Assembly (NCBI GenBank): GCA_945905295.1
Contig: CAMDPX010000060.1
Coordinates: forward strand, 1-33,257
Length of the DNA stretch: 33,257 bases
Direction of reading: 5' to 3'
Source: Planctomyces sp. SH-PL62
GTDB lineage: Bacteria > Planctomycetota > Planctomycetia > Planctomycetales > Planctomycetaceae
Numbering within the stretch: the stretch's first letter is position 1; every line of letters starts with the position of its first letter. The translations under genes were made by a program, and so were the position numbers. The notes below the pieces were generated by a model. It saw nothing but the letters and a program-made list of their open reading frames with translations. It ran no database searches and was not told the DNA's origin. Below, one piece after another: positions 16,714-24,856 of this stretch.

Positions 16714-19700
16714 TCAGGGAGCAACTTCCGGGAGCTTGCGGCGCGAAGTCGATTCCGTTGTCAACGACTTCTTCCAGTCGATGTGAGCGGTGCCCGATCC
16801 GCTACTGACTCCATTCAGTCCGTGCGCCAGGACGGTCACGCGCAGTCCGATCAATCCGTTGGCCGGCAAGTTCTTCACGTCAGCGGTTCCCCAATGGATC
16901 GATTCCTCATTCGGTTCCAGCAACCCAAGAGCCAGTCCTCTCGCGCCGACTGCGGCGTTCAACTCATCGGGCAGAAGCGTTCCCTCGGAGTGTCCCCCAC
17001 CGCCTCCCGCCGACCGCATTTCGATGCGCCATCTGCTGTGACTGCCAGCGACCGCTTCTTCGAGGATTCGCGACCAACGGAATTGCCCGGTGATGGGCTT
17101 CTCCGCCGAGGCCAAGAGATACGCGCAATGCGGCGGGACGAGTACGGTCTCGTTGTCGCGGCGCGTCACGATTTCAAAGGTCGCTACTTGCCCGGCCGGA
17201 ACGGTGAACTCCACGCCGATGCCGTTCGTGATCGTGCCCAGCGGAGGCAGGGCCGTGAAATCTTGTGAGACCGTTTGAACTCCACTCGAACCATTGAACA
17301 TCGCGGTGACTCCGAGCAGCAGAGCCAGTGGCCCGAACACGCTCAACACGCCGACCACGGCTCCGACTCCCGTGAACAGCCACTCGATGAACTTGCCGTG
17401 CTTCTCCCCCTGCGATTCAAACGCGGCGACGACTCGCGGCCGAGTGAAGTACACGAGCTGCCCGATCAGCCACGTCAGGCCGACAACCATCATCCCGCCG
17501 AAGAGCACCACAATCGTGAACAGCGTCACAAAGTCTTGAGCATCGGGATCGACTCCTTCGGCGATCACCGTCTGCTGGATATCCGCGTAAAGATCAGGGA
17601 GCACGAAGCGAGCCAAGTACGGAGCGTCGAACACCACCGAGGCTAAGCCGTAGATGCACACACCCAGCGTCAACTTTCTCGCCCACGGCTCCCACAGGAA
17701 CAACCCGATGCTCGCCGCAAACATTCCGGCCGCCATCGTGAAGCCCAACACCGCATCGACTTGCTCCCACAATTGCCAGAGGCGCGGCATCGGCTTGGCG
17801 AACTCCGCTGGCTCTTCCATCGCGCAGACCAGCATCAACACGACCGCTCCGACGAGATTGAACGTCGCCAGCACAGGGACCAGCTTCGGCAGCGGAGTCA
17901 CTCCCAGACTTAGCGAGTCGGAAGGCATGGGAGCAGCCTGCATTGTCACTGCTCGGCGCGCAAAAAAGACGACGTTCAGAATGATGACGCTCAGCCAGAA
18001 CAGGAGCGCCCCGCTGGCGATGATCATGATCTTTGGATGCCCTGGATAATTATTTTCGTTGATGCCATAGAACCATTGAGCCGTATTCGTCGCCATCCCG
18101 AACAATCCAAACAGGATCGCCATCGGAATGCCGACTCGACTGCCGTAGCTAGGCCGAATGACACGGCCTGAGTCATCAGAGGGCGAGGTGGCAGATTCCA
18201 GTGATGCACGACGGCGAGCAAAAAAAAGGATGTGCAGAATAATGGTGGTCACCCAGAACAAGTTCGCCCAACTCATGAGGACGAACATTGCCGGCTGTTG
18301 TTGAAAATTGTCTTTTTGGCCAAATACCGGAGCAAAGTTCATCATCGCCACCGCGCCCAATCCGAACAGGACCGCCACTGGAATGCCGACTTGCTTGGCA
18401 TAGCTCGGATTCGGCACCGTGGCGGACTGAGCCACCTCACGGAATGGCTCTGGCGGATCACGTTGCTCAATCGGTGCCGAGACCGGCGCAGGCACCGGTT
18501 GTTCCCACAACGATTTTTCTTCAACTTCAATTCGGCAGCGACACGAAAGAATGTGCGCGTCGTACCAGACCACGATTTCATCGCCGATCCCGTCGCCGGC
18601 TTTAATCGTCGAGCGGATCTCCATCTTGCCCCCGAACCCACCCTGACGAACCAAGCCATCATCGAGATAAAGGCGCTCCGCGAAGGCTCGCCCACCGTCG
18701 AACACAATCGTGTGTCCCTTGAAATTGACTTTCCAGCACAAGCGTCGCTTGATGCGGGACGAGTAGGCCAAGAGTCCAATTCCGGCGAGCGCGGCCATCG
18801 CGCCTGCGCAAAGCAGGATCGAACGGTAGCCGGTCAAGGTCTTGGCCAGGGATGCCAGTCCCATCGGAAACGTCATCAACAGACTGACAAGACCGATAGC
18901 GGCCACGAGATGGTGCAGCCTTCGGTTCCGTGTCTCAGTGACATCGAGCAGCTTATGGACTTGAGTCGTCAGGCGGCGGCTTTGATCGCGGTGTTGATCG
19001 TCAGGCGTCATGGGAGCTCGGTCGGCGATTGCCGAAAACGACGTCACGGCTGACTTCAATTCGCTGGCGTGCTGATAGCGCTGTTCTGGCTGCTGCTCCA
19101 GCGCTCGCAGCACGATTTCGTCCAACCGCACATCGACTTGAACTCGCTTCGACGGCGGAGCGAACCGGCCCATCGGCAACTCGCCAGTGAGCAGTTCGTA
19201 GAAGACGACTCCCAGCGAATAGATGTCGGCGCGGTGATCGACTTCGCTCGAACCCTGCATCTGTTCGGGAGCCATGTACCGCAGCGTCCCCATCACCTGA
19301 TGCGTCGCCGTCAGCGAATGATCGCTGGCGTCCTGGCCCAGCAGTTTCGCGAGGCCGAAGTCGGCGATTTTCACTCGGCCCCGTTTGTCGATGAGGATGT
19401 TTTCCGGCTTGATGTCCCGATGCACGACCCCTTCGTCGTGAGCGAACTGCAACGCCTCACAAATCTGCGGCACGATCGCCAACGCCTCGGCCGACGTGAG
19501 CGCGCTCGTAGTGACCCGATTCATCGGGTCTCGCGCCGCGTTTGGTGACTGATCGACCGCATGAATGCGGTCACTACGAGCGAGCACCTGCCGCAGGTTC
19601 GCACCGTCGACGAACTCCATCACGATGTAGCACAGGCCGGCCGTCTCACCGAAGTCGTACACGGCGACGATGTGCGGATGACTCAACCGCGCCAGCGCAC

Positions 19701-20055
19701 GAGCCTCTCGCTGGAACCGTTCGGTGAACGCCGGATCGCGACTGATCTCCGGTGGCAGAATCTTGACCGCCACCAACCGATCCAATCCCGGTTGCCGAGC
19801 TTTGTAAACCGCCCCCATGCCTCCCTTGCCAAGCAGTTCCAGAATCTCCAATTGCGGAAACAGCGGGGTGAGTTCCTCGACCGTCGGCGGGACAAATCCA
19901 GAAGCCGGCGGAGTCAGCTTGGTTGGCCCCGGATCAACGAATGCCGCCGATTGGCTGTCGGTGCTGGCCTTCAGCAGGCAGCGCGGGCACAAACCCGCCG
20001 GAGAATTCACCGGGATTTCAGCATCGCATTGCGGGCAGCGTCGCGGTTCGCTCAT
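16714..20055 (-). CDS. Membrane Ser/Thr protein kinase with N-terminal zinc ribbon
   Basis: A Hanks-type kinase of 1113 residues. A zinc ribbon (Cys7, Cys10, Cys23, Cys26) precedes the kinase domain at about 69-340: GKGGMG loop 76-81, Lys98, HRDIKPEN 212-219 with Asp214, DFG 232-234 and an APEQ segment. All catalytic residues are present. The rest has many membrane segments: a pair near 385-430, a soluble insert of about 90 residues, two similar modules of about 85 residues each (both containing VGIP and FFARR), more helices, and a final region of about 200 residues that is probably extracytoplasmic. A palindrome inserted in frame adds about 27 residues (159-185) between the hinge region and helix D/E. 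It is transcribed with the upstream sigma gene. Confidence 0.93.
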   Translation of the reverse strand: MSEPRRCPQCDAEIPVNSPAGLCPRCLLKASTDSQSAAFVDPGPTKLTPPASGFVPPTVEELTPLFPQLEILELLGKGGMGAVYKARQPGLDRLVAVKILPPEISRDPAFTERFQREARALARLSHPHIVAVYDFGETAGLCYIVMEFVDGANLRQVLARSDRIHAVDQSPNAARDPMNRVTTSALTSAEALAIVPQICEALQFAHDEGVVHRDIKPENILIDKRGRVKIADFGLAKLLGQDASDHSLTATHQVMGTLRYMAPEQMQGSSEVDHRADIYSLGVVFYELLTGELPMGRFAPPSKRVQVDVRLDEIVLRALEQQPEQRYQHASELKSAVTSFSAIADRAPMTPDDQHRDQSRRLTTQVHKLLDVTETRNRRLHHLVAAIGLVSLLMTFPMGLASLAKTLTGYRSILLCAGAMAALAGIGLLAYSSRIKRRLCWKVNFKGHTIVFDGGRAFAERLYLDDGLVRQGGFGGKMEIRSTIKAGDGIGDEIVVWYDAHILSCRCRIEVEEKSLWEQPVPAPVSAPIEQRDPPEPFREVAQSATVPNPSYAKQVGIPVAVLFGLGAVAMMNFAPVFGQKDNFQQQPAMFVLMSWANLFWVTTIILHILFFARRRASLESATSPSDDSGRVIRPSYGSRVGIPMAILFGLFGMATNTAQWFYGINENNYPGHPKIMIIASGALLFWLSVIILNVVFFARRAVTMQAAPMPSDSLSLGVTPLPKLVPVLATFNLVGAVVLMLVCAMEEPAEFAKPMPRLWQLWEQVDAVLGFTMAAGMFAASIGLFLWEPWARKLTLGVCIYGLASVVFDAPYLARFVLPDLYADIQQTVIAEGVDPDAQDFVTLFTIVVLFGGMMVVGLTWLIGQLVYFTRPRVVAAFESQGEKHGKFIEWLFTGVGAVVGVLSVFGPLALLLGVTAMFNGSSGVQTVSQDFTALPPLGTITNGIGVEFTVPAGQVATFEIVTRRDNETVLVPPHCAYLLASAEKPITGQFRWSRILEEAVAGSHSRWRIEMRSAGGGGGHSEGTLLPDELNAAVGARGLALGLLEPNEESIHWGTADVKNLPANGLIGLRVTVLAHGLNGVSSGSGTAHIDWKKSLTTESTSRRKLPEVAP
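19503..19582. repeat. Palindromic repeat family H, in frame inside the kinase domain
   Basis: Arms 19503-19524 and 19561-19582 match at 20 of 22 positions around a 36-nt spacer. A nested GACCC/GGGTC hairpin lies at 19513-19530. It encodes about residues 159-185 of the kinase, between NLRQVL and LTSAEALAIVPQI, which are normally nearly adjacent in this kinase type. Confidence 0.88.
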
Positions 20056-20123
20056 GACGGAGTTCCTGTGGCTGAGTGATTCTGCCAGCCTCTAAAGAAA
20101 TCGCGAACCGTTGTGACATGAAA

Positions 20124-20160
20124 ATCTGAGATTTGAAATTTCAAATTTGAGATCTCAGAT
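20124..20160. repeat. AT-rich inverted repeat, family I
   Basis: Left arm 20124-20138 (ATCTGAGATTTGAAA) pairs with 20139-20146 plus 20154-20160, interrupted by seven bases. It lies between the sigma factor stop and the kinase start on the minus strand. It is markedly AT-rich against a GC-rich background, which suggests an inserted element. Confidence 0.75.
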
Positions 20161-20172
20161 CTCAGATACCCG

Positions 20173-20901
20173 TCACGCCCCCAACGCCTCGAACAGCCGG
20201 CCGATCTCGTCCTCGACTTCGTCATCGCTTTCAACGGTGGCCGCGACCTCTTCACGCAGCAGTTCGCGATACCGCTTTCGCAACCGATGCGCCGCCTGCC
20301 GCGCGGCTTCTTCGGACACCTGCAACTCGGCAGCTACGGAGGCGTAATCCATCGCCGCTCGGCTGCCGATCAGCGTCACTTTGAGCAACTCAAACTGTCG
20401 CGACTTGTCCGCCATCGCGAACTCCTCCTGCAAGCGTCGCACGACGACATCCAACAAGGTCAGCGCCCACTGGCGTTCAAACTCGCGTTCGGGCGTGTCG
20501 GTGTGAGTTGGCTCGAACGACAGACGCGACTCGCCGATTTCCCAATCGAGCGACAATCGCTCGCGACCGCCGCCGCGCTTCTGAGCGTTCGCGCGGTCCC
20601 ACTCGTTCGCCAGAAAGTTTTTCAGCGACGTCAGCAAGAAACTCCGAAACCGGCCACGTTCCGGAGACGCTGCCGCCAGCGAGTTCTTCTCCAACAGACG
20701 CAAAAAGAATTCTTGCGTCAGGTCTTGAGCCTCAGGGACCGTCGCCACTCGCCGCCGAGCGAAGGCGTATAACGGAAACCAATATCGCCGACACAACGTC
20801 TCCAACGCCGCTCGCGCCGCCGAATCGTCGGGCTGAGCCGCTCGCAAGACGATGCTCCATTGCGTCGTCGCGAAGCCGGATTGTTCTGGCGGCAGGCTCA
20901 T
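20173..20901 (-). CDS. ECF-like sigma factor linked to a Ser/Thr kinase
   Basis: A protein of 242 residues. Region 2 begins near the N-terminus with FATTQWSIVLRAA and YWFPLYAFARRRVATVPEAQ, then DLTQEFFLRLLEKN, a pattern typical of planctomycete extended ECF factors. The region 4 helix-turn-helix (DYASVAAELQVSEEAARQAA) lies at about 185-205. The start at 20901 (MSLPPEQSGF) lies 10 bases after the Uma2 stop; an in-frame extension to 21012 would overlap Uma2 and is not family-like. The kinase starts 117 bases downstream. Planctomycete sigma factors of this kind often neighbour kinases, so phosphorylation control is plausible but unproven here. Confidence 0.9.
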   Translation of the reverse strand: MSLPPEQSGFATTQWSIVLRAAQPDDSAARAALETLCRRYWFPLYAFARRRVATVPEAQDLTQEFFLRLLEKNSLAAASPERGRFRSFLLTSLKNFLANEWDRANAQKRGGGRERLSLDWEIGESRLSFEPTHTDTPEREFERQWALTLLDVVVRRLQEEFAMADKSRQFELLKVTLIGSRAAMDYASVAAELQVSEEAARQAAHRLRKRYRELLREEVAATVESDDEVEDEIGRLFEALGA

Positions 20902-20911
20902 GAATCGTTCA

Positions 20912-21532
20912 TCAGACGGGACGAGGTTCGGAGACGGCAGGAGTTTCGTCGGACTCCTCCACCATGAAATCGACTCGGTCAAAGACCTCGGCCAGCGGCA
21001 ATTCCACACCAATCGAGCTGAGCAGCAGCGATCGCTCCAGTCCCGAGACCGCCGTCAGCGTCCAAGTGTCGTCGTCGTTTCGCAGGAACCGCTGCACCAT
21101 CGGCTCATCCTGAGACACCAGCACATACTCGCGAAGTGCCGGGATCGTTCGGTAATGATCGAACTTCTTGCCTCGATCATACGCCTCGGTCGACTTCGAC
21201 AAGACTTCGACAATCAACATCGGATTCAGCACCGTGTCCTTATGCTCGTCATCCAATTCCAACTCACCACAGACCACGCTGGCGTCGGGATAGGTGTAAA
21301 GACCGGTGCGACACCGGATTCGCAAGTCACTGTCGTAGGGGACGCAGGGTTTTCCTTTCAGCCGCGTGTTCAACTCGGTCAGAATATTCGTTTTGAGACG
21401 GCTGTGTTTCGGCGATCCTCCCGCCATCGCGAACATCTCGCCACGAAAGAACTCACTGCGATAAGTGGCGGCGCGTTCGATGCGGAGATACTCGACAGCG
21501 GACAAAGACGGAACTCGTTTTGGCGGCCCCAT
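20912..21532 (-). CDS. Uma2 family endonuclease-like protein (DUF820)
   Basis: A protein of 206 residues of the restriction-endonuclease-like Uma2 family. The PD-(D/E)xK-type core is visible: YPDASVVCGELE (Asp), then PMLIVEVLSKSTEAYDRGKK (Glu followed by Lys), and the usual YVLVSQDEPMVQRFLR strand. The N-terminal RSEFFRGEMFAMAGGSPKHS is also family-typical. Biological targets of Uma2 proteins are unknown. An AGGAGG ribosome site lies 4 bases before the ATG, unusually strong for this window. It is the first gene of an apparent Uma2-sigma-kinase operon. Confidence 0.9.
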   Translation of the reverse strand: MGPPKRVPSLSAVEYLRIERAATYRSEFFRGEMFAMAGGSPKHSRLKTNILTELNTRLKGKPCVPYDSDLRIRCRTGLYTYPDASVVCGELELDDEHKDTVLNPMLIVEVLSKSTEAYDRGKKFDHYRTIPALREYVLVSQDEPMVQRFLRNDDDTWTLTAVSGLERSLLLSSIGVELPLAEVFDRVDFMVEESDETPAVSEPRPV

Positions 21533-21737
21533 GTGGCCTCCTTTTTGTCATGGACGACAGATTTCCGGCGGCCATGATAATCGACAACGCCCGGAGGGGG
21601 GCAATTCCTGCAAGGCGGCGCAGCTTCACAATCGCCTTCCGATTGGAGGCGTGTTAGGTTACTCGACCGCTCACGATTGCCTGATCCCGCCTGCGACCTT
21701 CGACCGATGGTCGTGAAATCCATTGGAGAGCAAGCCT

Positions 21738-23105
21738 GTGTCACAGTCCTCGATGATTCGGCCAATCGCCGGTCGCCAGCCACGACGAGACTTTCTTCGT
21801 GCTTCGGGTGTCGCACTCGGAGCAATCTCTGGAATCGGAACTTCTTTCGCGCGGGACGCCTCCGAATCGTCGTCGCCAGCCGCTCCCGCTCAGCGAGCGA
21901 TCGTCCTCTTTTTGCAAGGGGGATGTTCGCAGCTCGACTCATGGGATTTGAAGCCCAACGCTCCGGTCGAGTACCGAGGTGAGTTCGATTCCATCGCGAC
22001 GGCGACTCCCGGCTACCGAGTCAGCGAGCACATGCCGATGCTGGCCGCGAGGACGAATCAATTCAATGTGCTGCGGAGCGTCCATCACGGCACCCCCAGT
22101 CACGAGGCAGCGATTCACTGGGTGCTGACCGGCTACGACTATCCGGGAGCGAACACGACCACGAAGAATCGGAACGACAAGCCTTCGGTCGGTTCTTTCG
22201 TCGCGAAGATGCGCGGCTCCAGCAAGCCTGGTTTGCCAGCATACTTTTGCGTGCCCGACAAAGGGCAGCTTGGCGATCGCGTGCGATATGCCGACTCGCA
22301 CTTCTTGGGCATGGCCTACTCGCCGTTTGAGTCCGGTCCCATCCCGGTCGATGCCGAGTCGCCGTATCGAGTCCCTCAACCGCTGGTCATGTTCCGCGAC
22401 ATGCCGCTGACTCGCTTCGGCGAACGGCAAGGATTGTTGCAACAGTTAGACGGTTTCCGTCGCGAAGCCGATGCCTCGGGGATGATGTCCGGCATGGATT
22501 TGTTCCGACGCACGGCGCTCGACATGATCAATCATCCGGTCACACAAGCCGCGATCGATCTCTCGAAAGAGACGTTGGAAACTCGGCAGCGATACGGCAG
22601 CAATAAGTTCGGCCAGCGAGTCTTGATGGCTCGCCGCCTGGCCGAGGCCGGCGTGCCGTTCACGTTGGTCAATCTGGCCGACAACCAGGATTGGGACACA
22701 CACACCGACAACTTCAATTCGATGAAGACGCGACTCCTGCCTTTGTTGGATCGCGCCGTCGCGACGCTGCTCGATGAACTCAGAGAGCGTGGGCTGCTCG
22801 ACACAACGCTGGTCGCGGTCGTCTCGGAATTCGGACGCACGCCGAAGATCAACAACAACGCCGGCCGCGATCACTGGAGCGATGTCTTCTCCGTCATGCT
22901 GACCGGTGGCGGGTTGAAGACCGGCCAAGTGCTCGGCACCAGCAACGCTCGCGCGGAGATCCCGCAGGACCGGCCGATTCACTACAACGACGTCCTGGCC
23001 ACGATCTATCAACAGCTCGGCATCGCCACCGACCGAGTCTTCATGCACGAAGGCCGGCCCGTGCCGATTCTGTATCAGGGGACTCCGATCCCGGAATTGA
23101 TTTGA
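21738..23105 (+). CDS. DUF1501 family protein with Tat leader (first of tandem pair)
   Basis: A 455-residue member of DUF1501, a sulfatase/alkaline-phosphatase-like fold very abundant in planctomycetes, function unknown. The twin-arginine leader RRDFLRASGVALGAIS predicts export of a folded protein. Family marks are FLQGGCSQLDSWDLKP near residue 55 and VSEFGRTPKINN with GRDHW near 370-385. I chose the GTG at 21738 because GGAGAG lies 7 bases upstream; an in-frame ATG at 21753 and a TTG at 21723 are alternatives. The usual DUF1549/DUF1553 cytochrome partner is absent; a second DUF1501 gene follows. Confidence 0.9.
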   Translation: MSQSSMIRPIAGRQPRRDFLRASGVALGAISGIGTSFARDASESSSPAAPAQRAIVLFLQGGCSQLDSWDLKPNAPVEYRGEFDSIATATPGYRVSEHMPMLAARTNQFNVLRSVHHGTPSHEAAIHWVLTGYDYPGANTTTKNRNDKPSVGSFVAKMRGSSKPGLPAYFCVPDKGQLGDRVRYADSHFLGMAYSPFESGPIPVDAESPYRVPQPLVMFRDMPLTRFGERQGLLQQLDGFRREADASGMMSGMDLFRRTALDMINHPVTQAAIDLSKETLETRQRYGSNKFGQRVLMARRLAEAGVPFTLVNLADNQDWDTHTDNFNSMKTRLLPLLDRAVATLLDELRERGLLDTTLVAVVSEFGRTPKINNNAGRDHWSDVFSVMLTGGGLKTGQVLGTSNARAEIPQDRPIHYNDVLATIYQQLGIATDRVFMHEGRPVPILYQGTPIPELI

Positions 23106-23167
23106 AAGTAGACGAGTCACTCCGTGACTCGATTCGGATTCGAGTCACGGAGTGACTCGCCTACTTT
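23105..23167. repeat. Palindromic repeat family J (GAGTCACTCCGTGACTC)
   Basis: Arms 23105-23131 and 23141-23167 match at 26 of 27 positions around a 9-nt spacer. Each arm is itself a hairpin (GAGTCAC-TCC-GTGACTC). The left arm begins at the last base of the first DUF1501 stop codon, and the right arm ends 14 bases before the second DUF1501 start. Confidence 0.95.
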
Positions 23168-23181
23168 GCTGGATCTTGCAC

Positions 23182-24549
23182 ATGCTCACGATTGCAAATC
23201 AATTTGGCGGCGGCGCGATCAGTCGTCGCGAGTTGCTGCGCGTGGGTGCGCTTGGCGTCGGCGGTCTGACTCTGGCGGATCTGTTGCGGTACGAGGCGAA
23301 CGCGGCAGATCCCGACTCGGAGAGTCAGGCTACGGAGGAAACTCGCCGTCCGAAGTCCGTGATTTATGTCGTTTTAGATGGTGGTCCTTCGCATTTGGAC
23401 ATGTGGGATTTGAAGCCGCAGGCTCCGGCAGAATATCGCGGGCCGTTCTCGCCGATCGCGACGAAACTGCCGGGCGTGTCCATCTGCGAGCACATGCCGT
23501 TGCAGGCCGCGATGCTGGATCGAGCCGCGTTGATCCGCGGGATTCGGTCGGTCGAGAACGATCACTATCTCAGCGAGGTCTACACCGGGCTGCCGCGATC
23601 ATCGGGCAAGCGGCCGGCGTTCGGGTCAGTCGTCAGCAAGTTATCGCCGACGAAGCATTCGCTGCCGACCTACGTCAGCCTCAAGCAGCATTCCGGTGAC
23701 TTGTTCGATTACGAGAAACCTCACTACGTCGGAGCCGCTCACGCACCGTTTCGCCCATTCGAGGAATCGCTCAAAGACCTCACGCCGGTCAAGAACCTCG
23801 AAGTGCTGGAGAACCGCAAGGCGTTGCTCGCCGCGTTCGACAATCTGCAACGCGAACTGGATCGGCCGCAGGCGTTCGGCGGACTCGATCGGTTTCAGGC
23901 TCAAGCGTTGGAGATGATCGCGTCGCCAAGAGTTCGCGAGGCGTTCGATCTCACGAACGAATCGCCGGAGACGCTGGCTCGCTACGGCCACAAGGTCGGC
24001 AAGTATCCGCACCAAACGGCGAAGCAGTACATGTATGACTGGAACGGCAAGCCGTTCCTGATGGCTCGGCGATTGGTCGAGGCGGGCGTGCGCGTGGTCA
24101 CGCTGCACGCGGCCGAATGGGATCATCACAGCAGCCCGACAGGCGACATCTTCTTCGCGTTGAAATGTCTGATGCCGGTGCTCGATATGAGCCTCACCGC
24201 GCTCGTCAACGATCTGAAGGATCGCGGCCTGTCCGACGACGTGCTGGTTGTGGTGCTCGGTGAGTTCGGCCGCACGCCGAAGATTTCACCGGTCGGTCCC
24301 GGCCGTGAACACTGGGCCGACGCTGGCTGCGCGTTGTTCTTCGGTGGCGGTCTGACAATGGGGCAAGTCATCGGCGAAACCGATTCGCGTGCCGAACGCT
24401 CGATCAACGGCACGATCAGTTTTCAGAACATCATGGCGACGATCTATCACACGCTCGGCATCGATCTCGACGTGAAGCTGCCCGACTTCAACGGCCGCCC
24501 GCAGTATCTGCTCGATGACTGCGTACCGATTCGTGAATTGCTGGCCTGA
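23182..24549 (+). CDS. DUF1501 family protein with Tat leader (second of tandem pair)
   Basis: 455 residues, the same length as the upstream DUF1501 but clearly diverged. The twin-arginine leader is SRRELLRVGALGVGGLTLADLL. Core motifs are VVLDGGPSHLDMWDLKP near residue 75 and VLGEFGRTPKISPVGPGREHW near 365-385. I chose the ATG at 23182 because the frame upstream (from 23152) lies in the right arm of a palindrome and reads MTRLLCWILH, which is not leader-like. Probably exported and co-expressed with the first copy unless the palindrome blocks transcription. Confidence 0.9.
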   Translation: MLTIANQFGGGAISRRELLRVGALGVGGLTLADLLRYEANAADPDSESQATEETRRPKSVIYVVLDGGPSHLDMWDLKPQAPAEYRGPFSPIATKLPGVSICEHMPLQAAMLDRAALIRGIRSVENDHYLSEVYTGLPRSSGKRPAFGSVVSKLSPTKHSLPTYVSLKQHSGDLFDYEKPHYVGAAHAPFRPFEESLKDLTPVKNLEVLENRKALLAAFDNLQRELDRPQAFGGLDRFQAQALEMIASPRVREAFDLTNESPETLARYGHKVGKYPHQTAKQYMYDWNGKPFLMARRLVEAGVRVVTLHAAEWDHHSSPTGDIFFALKCLMPVLDMSLTALVNDLKDRGLSDDVLVVVLGEFGRTPKISPVGPGREHWADAGCALFFGGGLTMGQVIGETDSRAERSINGTISFQNIMATIYHTLGIDLDVKLPDFNGRPQYLLDDCVPIRELLA

Positions 24550-24688
24550 GCAGAGTGCTTCGCGATCGGCAGACTTCCGGACCGTTGGGATGCGAGCACA
24601 ACGTTATGCGATCTGGACAGGCTGGATTTTGGGTGTTGTCCTAAATGACCGTGCGGAATCAGTGTCGATGACAAGCGGTCGAGATGAA

Positions 24689-24755
24689 ATCAGCCGGAAC
24701 GCGCTAGCGTCCGGTTTTTTCCACCCGAACCGGACGCTAGCGCGTTCCGGCTGAT
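24689..24755. repeat. Palindromic repeat family K, with a possible terminator
   Basis: Arms 24689-24716 and 24728-24755 form a perfect 28-bp inverted repeat around an 11-nt spacer. The arm core CGCTAGCG is itself palindromic. In the plus direction the left arm can fold (CCGGA/TCCGG) directly before a run of six T at 24715-24720, so it could terminate transcription from the second DUF1501 gene. The T-run is part of the spacer, so this may be incidental. Confidence 0.9.
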
Positions 24756-24856
24756 GAAACATGACACAGCGACATCAACTTTTAGATCTCAAGCAATCTA
24801 GCGCAGATTAGCGTTCCAAGTTGAGTTCCCGACCAAACCACCTTCAGGACGAATCG

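Noticed and set aside
24780-24822. Possible degenerate arm of repeat family D (CTAGCGCAGATTAGCGTTCC)
   Set aside because: Only a partial match and no second arm nearby, so it is too weak to list as a feature.
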